Below are positions 60,244 through 64,000 of a stretch of 64,000 nt of DNA, piece after piece. The translations under genes and the position numbers were made by a program. The notes beneath the pieces are model-generated. The model saw only the letters and a list, made by a program, of their open reading frames with translations. It was not told the origin of the DNA and ran no database searches. Each line of letters begins with the position of its first letter. Position 1 is the first letter of the stretch. This DNA is from Limnephilus marmoratus (lineage: Eukaryota; Arthropoda; Insecta; Trichoptera; Limnephilidae), in contig OU862933.1 in the NCBI GenBank assembly GCA_917880885.1, forward strand, positions 7,177,452 through 7,241,451, in the 5' to 3' direction.

Positions 60244-60444
60244 GACGCGAGCAGGCGGTATAAAGGGGCACAAACCATGTTACACAAACCTAGCGTTAGG
60301 TTAGGTTAGGGACGCGAGCAGGCGGTATAAAGGGGCACAAACCATGTTACACAAACCTAGCGTTAGGTTAGGTTAGGGACGCGAGCAGGCGGTATAAAGG
60401 GGCACAAACCATGTTACACAAACCTAGCGTTAGGTTAGGTTAGG
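60244..60444. repeat. 67-bp tandem repeat with TTAGG runs, 3 copies
   Basis: GACGCGAGCAGGCGGTATAA, AGGGGCACAAACCATGTTAC, ACAAACCTAGCGTTAGGTTA and GGTTAGG, starting at 60244, 60311 and 60378. Each carries a TATAAAGG box and ends in TTAGGTTAGGTTAGG. Confidence 0.93.
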
Positions 60445-60667
60445 TTAGGTGAGGTTACGCATTTTTAAGACTACGAATTTTCATACTTTTGGTTTAAGAA
60501 TACGGCCGTTGAGATAGTCGTAATTCATCAGGTTAATGTGTTATGTGATGAATTATCATGTGAGGAAGTATCGTGTCGGAAAGTTTTACGTTATTGATAT
60601 AGGGATAAATATTTTTGAGAGTTGGTAACACTGCCGGCACATGTTTTTGTACATTTCTTGTTTTTCT

Positions 60668-61320
60668 ATTTTTTTTTTTTTTTTTTTTTTTACATTAACT
60701 CCACACAGGAGGCCCTGAGGAAAATAATTTCCCTCAGGGCCTATGTCATCTGGGATGCTGTGTGGAGGGTCTTTTTGAGGAGAGGAAGGAATGAACATTG
60801 GTCTTGAAGAGACCCATGTTGTAGGAAGGAGGAAACACAGAGGCCGGCAAATCATTCCACAGCCGAGCTGTTGAACACAAGAACGAGTCGAAGAAACGAC
60901 CCGTTCTCATGTGACAAATGTCAACCGTGTACAAATGTTGGGCACGCGTTTGGCGTGTTTCCCGACTATGCACCGGTGCCGAAGGGATCAATGATGCTAG
61001 TTCCTCGGAGCATCTTCCATTGTAATACCGGTAGAACAAGGATAGCATTCCCACCCGACGCCTGTGCTCTAAAGATTGCAATCCGTCTGTTAAGATGGGA
61101 GAATCTATCAAACGGACCGCCCGTTTCTGCACAGAGTCGAGGGTATTTTTCAGGTATTTTGGAGCTCCAGACCAGAGATGGCTGCCAAATTCAACCGTGG
61201 GGCGTACTTGTGATTTGTACAAGGTTAGCAGTTGTGTACTATTAAAGTATCTGCGGGCCCTGTACAGTACGCCCAGTTTTTGGGAGGCTAGCCTTACTCT
61301 GTGACTTGTTATGTCAGTGC
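60668..61320 (-). mobile_element. 5'-truncated LINE with hairpin tail
   Basis: Open frame 60746-61222 reads MYKSQVRPTVEFGSHLWSGA, then VQKRAVRLID, HRRRVGMLSLFYRYYNG and STARLWNDLPASVFPPSYNM, the post-catalytic RT region and C-terminus of a Jockey/CR1-type LINE, ending RPSTQHPR. The 3' UTR has a two-tier hairpin: CTCCACACAG (60700-60709) with 60759-60768, and AGGCCCTGAGG with CCCTCAGGGCCT (60710-60742). Poly(A) on the minus strand at 60668-60691. Confidence 0.87.
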
Positions 61321-61750
61321 ATTAAAAATACAGTGAGAAAACAAATGAGTGAAAATAGTAATACAATTTGTAAGATATAATTCTACTTTTAAATCTGATT
61401 AAATTCTTTTAATTCCTAATTGTATGTATCATAAATTTTTGTAACTTTTAATAAAATTAATAAAATGGCAACACCGTCTAGAACTGTCATTCCGTTGTTT
61501 ACTATGACAAATTATGAGTCAATTTAAAATGCATAAAATTATCCTTTTCCTTTGGAACTTCAAAATAAAAAGTATGTAGAAACGCTTTTCTGCTAAAATG
61601 CAATGTTCTGTAAAAATTTTGAGTCAATCCATCGATTACTTTCCGAGATTAGCGAACGCAAACATACGGAACCTAAATTTTTATATATATAGATTAGTTT
61701 CAATAGCAAGGTTTGTACATGTATGTATAATGTACAGTATAAGTATAGAT

Positions 61751-61905
61751 TCTTTTTTTTTCACAGACCTCCTCACTAGGATTTCCTGTTCTGAGGTGGC
61801 CTGTAGTTTTTTAAAATATTTGTATTTGGTTATGGATTGTCTTTATATCGTCTTCATGATGTTTGTAATTTTATTATCACTTTTATCTCTCAGTAAATGA
61901 ATGGG
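61751..61905 (-). mobile_element. LINE 3' end fragment, copy 3
   Basis: The inverse CTACAGGCCACCTCAGAACA and GAAATCCTAGTGAGGAGG match 19361-19655; the T-run at 61751 is its poly(A). Confidence 0.75.
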
Positions 61906-62244
61906 TTAAATGTTATGTAAAATTGTACCACTTTTGATTAAAATTGGCAAAACATCTTATTTTTGAAAACTGGAACCGATCGGTTGGGTGGATCGATTCT
62001 CGGTCAATTTCGGTGTTTGATCAGCCAATTTGGAAGGTGGGTATGGGTACCGCTGCCCCGTAAAAAAAATCAAACATAACTGTCATATTGTTTGATAGCT
62101 TTGATTGGTTTGGTGTTATAAAAAAATAATCTAGAGTTATGGTGATATAAAAAAGAGGGGTAAATGTACAGAAAGTTGAACACTGTTGATATGCACATTT
62201 AATAAATACAACGCTTTGTATCCGTTTCCGTTTCATTCAGTCGA

Positions 62245-62505
62245 GCGATTCTATATCTTTTGTGGGGTCGTTGTGAGATAACGGACGTGATCTCCTGTCA
62301 GATTTGTGTGATTTTTATGGCAGTTACTTGCTTTTTCTATGTACAACGTACATTAAATGAATAAATAATCATGCATACTTGCAGGAATTCGATATAAAAC
62401 GATCTAAATTTAAATATGTGACAGTAAATATGTAAAAATCAGACAAATCTGACAGAAGATCATGTCCGTTATCTCATAACGATCCCACAAAAGATATAGA
62501 ATCGC
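62245..62505. mobile_element. Foldback MITE (GCGATTCTATATCTTTTGTG ends)
   Basis: Arms of about 70 bp: GCGATTCTATATCTTTTGTG, GGGTCGTTGTGAGATAACGG, TCCTGTCAGATTTGTGTGA; the right arm is their inverse. Confidence 0.82.
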
Positions 62506-62514
62506 TTTTCAGTT

Positions 62515-63130
62515 TCCGGAAATGGTAAAATAATGCATATTAATAGATATTTCGTTTAAATTAATTTTGATTGTACACTTGGCGGCCATTGTTACTGATT
62601 TGAAAGTTTTAAGGTTAGTTATTATTATTTTAAATAACCTACTAAAGATAAGTTCTTAGGTTCTTAGTTTGGGGTTAATTAAAAAAATAAATAAAAAAAA
62701 GTAGTCCGAAAAAATATATAAATATTACCTATGTCAAAACACAATGTAAAGAAAAGACGTAAAATTATCTGTTTTTTTTAACGAAATAGCGATAAAATGA
62801 ATTATTTTCCTTCTATTTACTTCTCATCGTTATCTAACTGACGAGGGGTTTTTAAAATAAAACGTGCATATTAATCGTGTCCCACTTTTCTGGAAATTTA
62901 CCAAAAGAGGATAAAAAACTTGAAATGACATTCTTATCACAAATTGGGCACTTTTGTAATTCCTGTAGCACAAAGAAAAAATAAAATGTATATTCTAATC
63001 ACAATAATGCCGCAGTTTTTTACTTACACACTAAACAATAGTAGGTAGCTGAAAGTGAGACAAACATACGTTAAAGAAAAGTTTCCCCAAAGAAAAATAT
63101 AATCATTATCGTACATCTCCCTCAAACATA
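62515..63130. other. Nothing recognised
   Basis: AT-rich, no gene. The missing first ema exon is not here. Confidence 0.4.
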
Positions 63131-63133
63131 TTA

Positions 63134-63480
63134 GGGGCCGTTCAAATATTACGTAACGCACTTGGGGGGGAGGGGGGGGTCTTGTGAAACGTTACTGTGC
63201 GTTACAAAAATCTTCCAAGTTAAAATCCTTTTTGTTCTCAAAATCTCTTGTTTTATTTATTACCGTAAACGCGATTAAAACAAGAAAAAAGGTATTTAAG
63301 CAACTTTCCAGTACTTTGCGCAACTTAATTGTGACTTTCTGGTAAAAATTCACTTGGGCGTTACGTAACGTTTAGGGGGGGGGGGGTGTGATACGGAAAA
63401 ACGTTACGGCGCGTTACAAGGGGGGGAAGGGGGGGTCAAAAATCTTCAAAAATTGCGTTACGTAATACTTGAACGCCCCC
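63134..63480. mobile_element. G-run element with TACGTA ends, copy 4
   Basis: GGGGCCGTTCAAATATTACG and its inverse, TTA at 63131-63133 and 63481-63483. The core CTTTCCAGTACTTTGCGCAA matches copy 1. Confidence 0.88.
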
Positions 63481-63817
63481 TTAAAGATGTTGCCGTCGCT
63501 GTAGGAATTATAAAAGCGTTCATCTTGACATAATATTACATCAGCCCTTGATGTAATTTTACACACTATATCAGTGATACAAATAATTTTAGATTAGCCG
63601 ACCGCGCCGCGGTTGTTTGCGAGACTATCTCACCATTATGTTCAACTGTTCTCTTACTTAAATTGCGTACTGTAACAGTATCTATAAATTAATTAGTTTA
63701 TTTTATTTAAACGCCCAAAGTCTACATACAACGGAGTACATCATTTTTTGAAAAATTACAATGAAAATAAAGAGTTAACAGAAAATAGGTAACTTAAAGA
63801 ATAAAAGTTAACCGAAT

Positions 63818-64000
63818 ACAGTGATACCTCGAGATACAAGTTTAATTCATTCCGTAACCTTGCTCGTATTTCAAAGCAATTTTCCCCATTGAAATGCCAT
63901 TAATCCGTTCCAGCCCCCAAAATCTCCCTTATGAGAAAACAAAGACGTGCAGTCATAACAAGCAAAAGGTTTTTTTACGCTATGAGTCAACATGTTCAAA
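63818..64000 (+). mobile_element. Start of a mariner-like element, cut by the window end
   Basis: TACAGTGATACCTCGAGATA, CAAGTTTAATTCATTCCGT and ATTAATCCGTTCCAGCCCCC resemble ends of widespread mariner-type MITEs. The right end is outside the window. Confidence 0.5.

Overview
This window is insect nuclear DNA. It is AT-rich, its genes have introns with GT/AG boundaries, it holds TTAGG-type repeats, and it is crowded with LINEs, SINEs and miniature inverted-repeat elements. The many DNA-transposon and LINE families would fit a hemipteran, but the sequence does not settle the order.

The one recognisable host gene runs on the minus strand across almost the whole window. It is the orthologue of vertebrate CLEC16A / Drosophila ema (endosomal maturation defective). 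I could place 16 coding exons between 59200 and 7793. At the first 14 junctions the splice phases agree and the joined reading follows the CLEC16A family order: FPL domain, '[15 protein letters not shown]' block, a long serine-rich insert, then the C-terminal region. The first exon or exons, with the start codon and the N-terminal end of the FPL domain, are not visible and probably lie beyond 64000. The last two exons are less certain. Exon 15 either splices through a weak donor to an exon at 7793-8011, or reads through to a stop codon supplied by a transposon end at 12341.

Everything else is repeats, mostly inside the introns. From left to right: a broken copy of a multicopy arthropod gene (88-1492); an internally deleted hAT element with exact 8-bp target duplications (6767-7733); a DNA element carrying a truncated LINE (9720-11561); a 97-bp minisatellite (13349-14508); a SINE family with tRNA-like heads (16104 and 22937); SINEs that share their 3' tail with a LINE (16640, 20980, 32062; LINE at 60668); many TTAA-flanked elements, several nested in each other (20079, 23789, 24164, 27464, 27495, 28745, 56455); a perfect 146-bp inverted repeat with a tRNA-like core (36355-36796); a PIF/Harbinger derivative (43475-44271); a 1000-bp hAT element (45779-46778); a nearly intact Jockey/CR1-type LINE with both ORFs (48746-about 54930); a homogeneous 47-bp minisatellite (57647-58310); and four G-run elements with TACGTA-containing ends (3384, 34807, 58355, 63134).

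I saw no operon, CRISPR array, functional tRNA gene or bacterial system. The most unusual signals are structural: nested TTAA insertions, the tRNA-like palindrome, the LINE/SINE hairpin tail, the duplicated splice-donor array next to exon 12, and a stop codon inside a transposon end at the 3' part of the gene.
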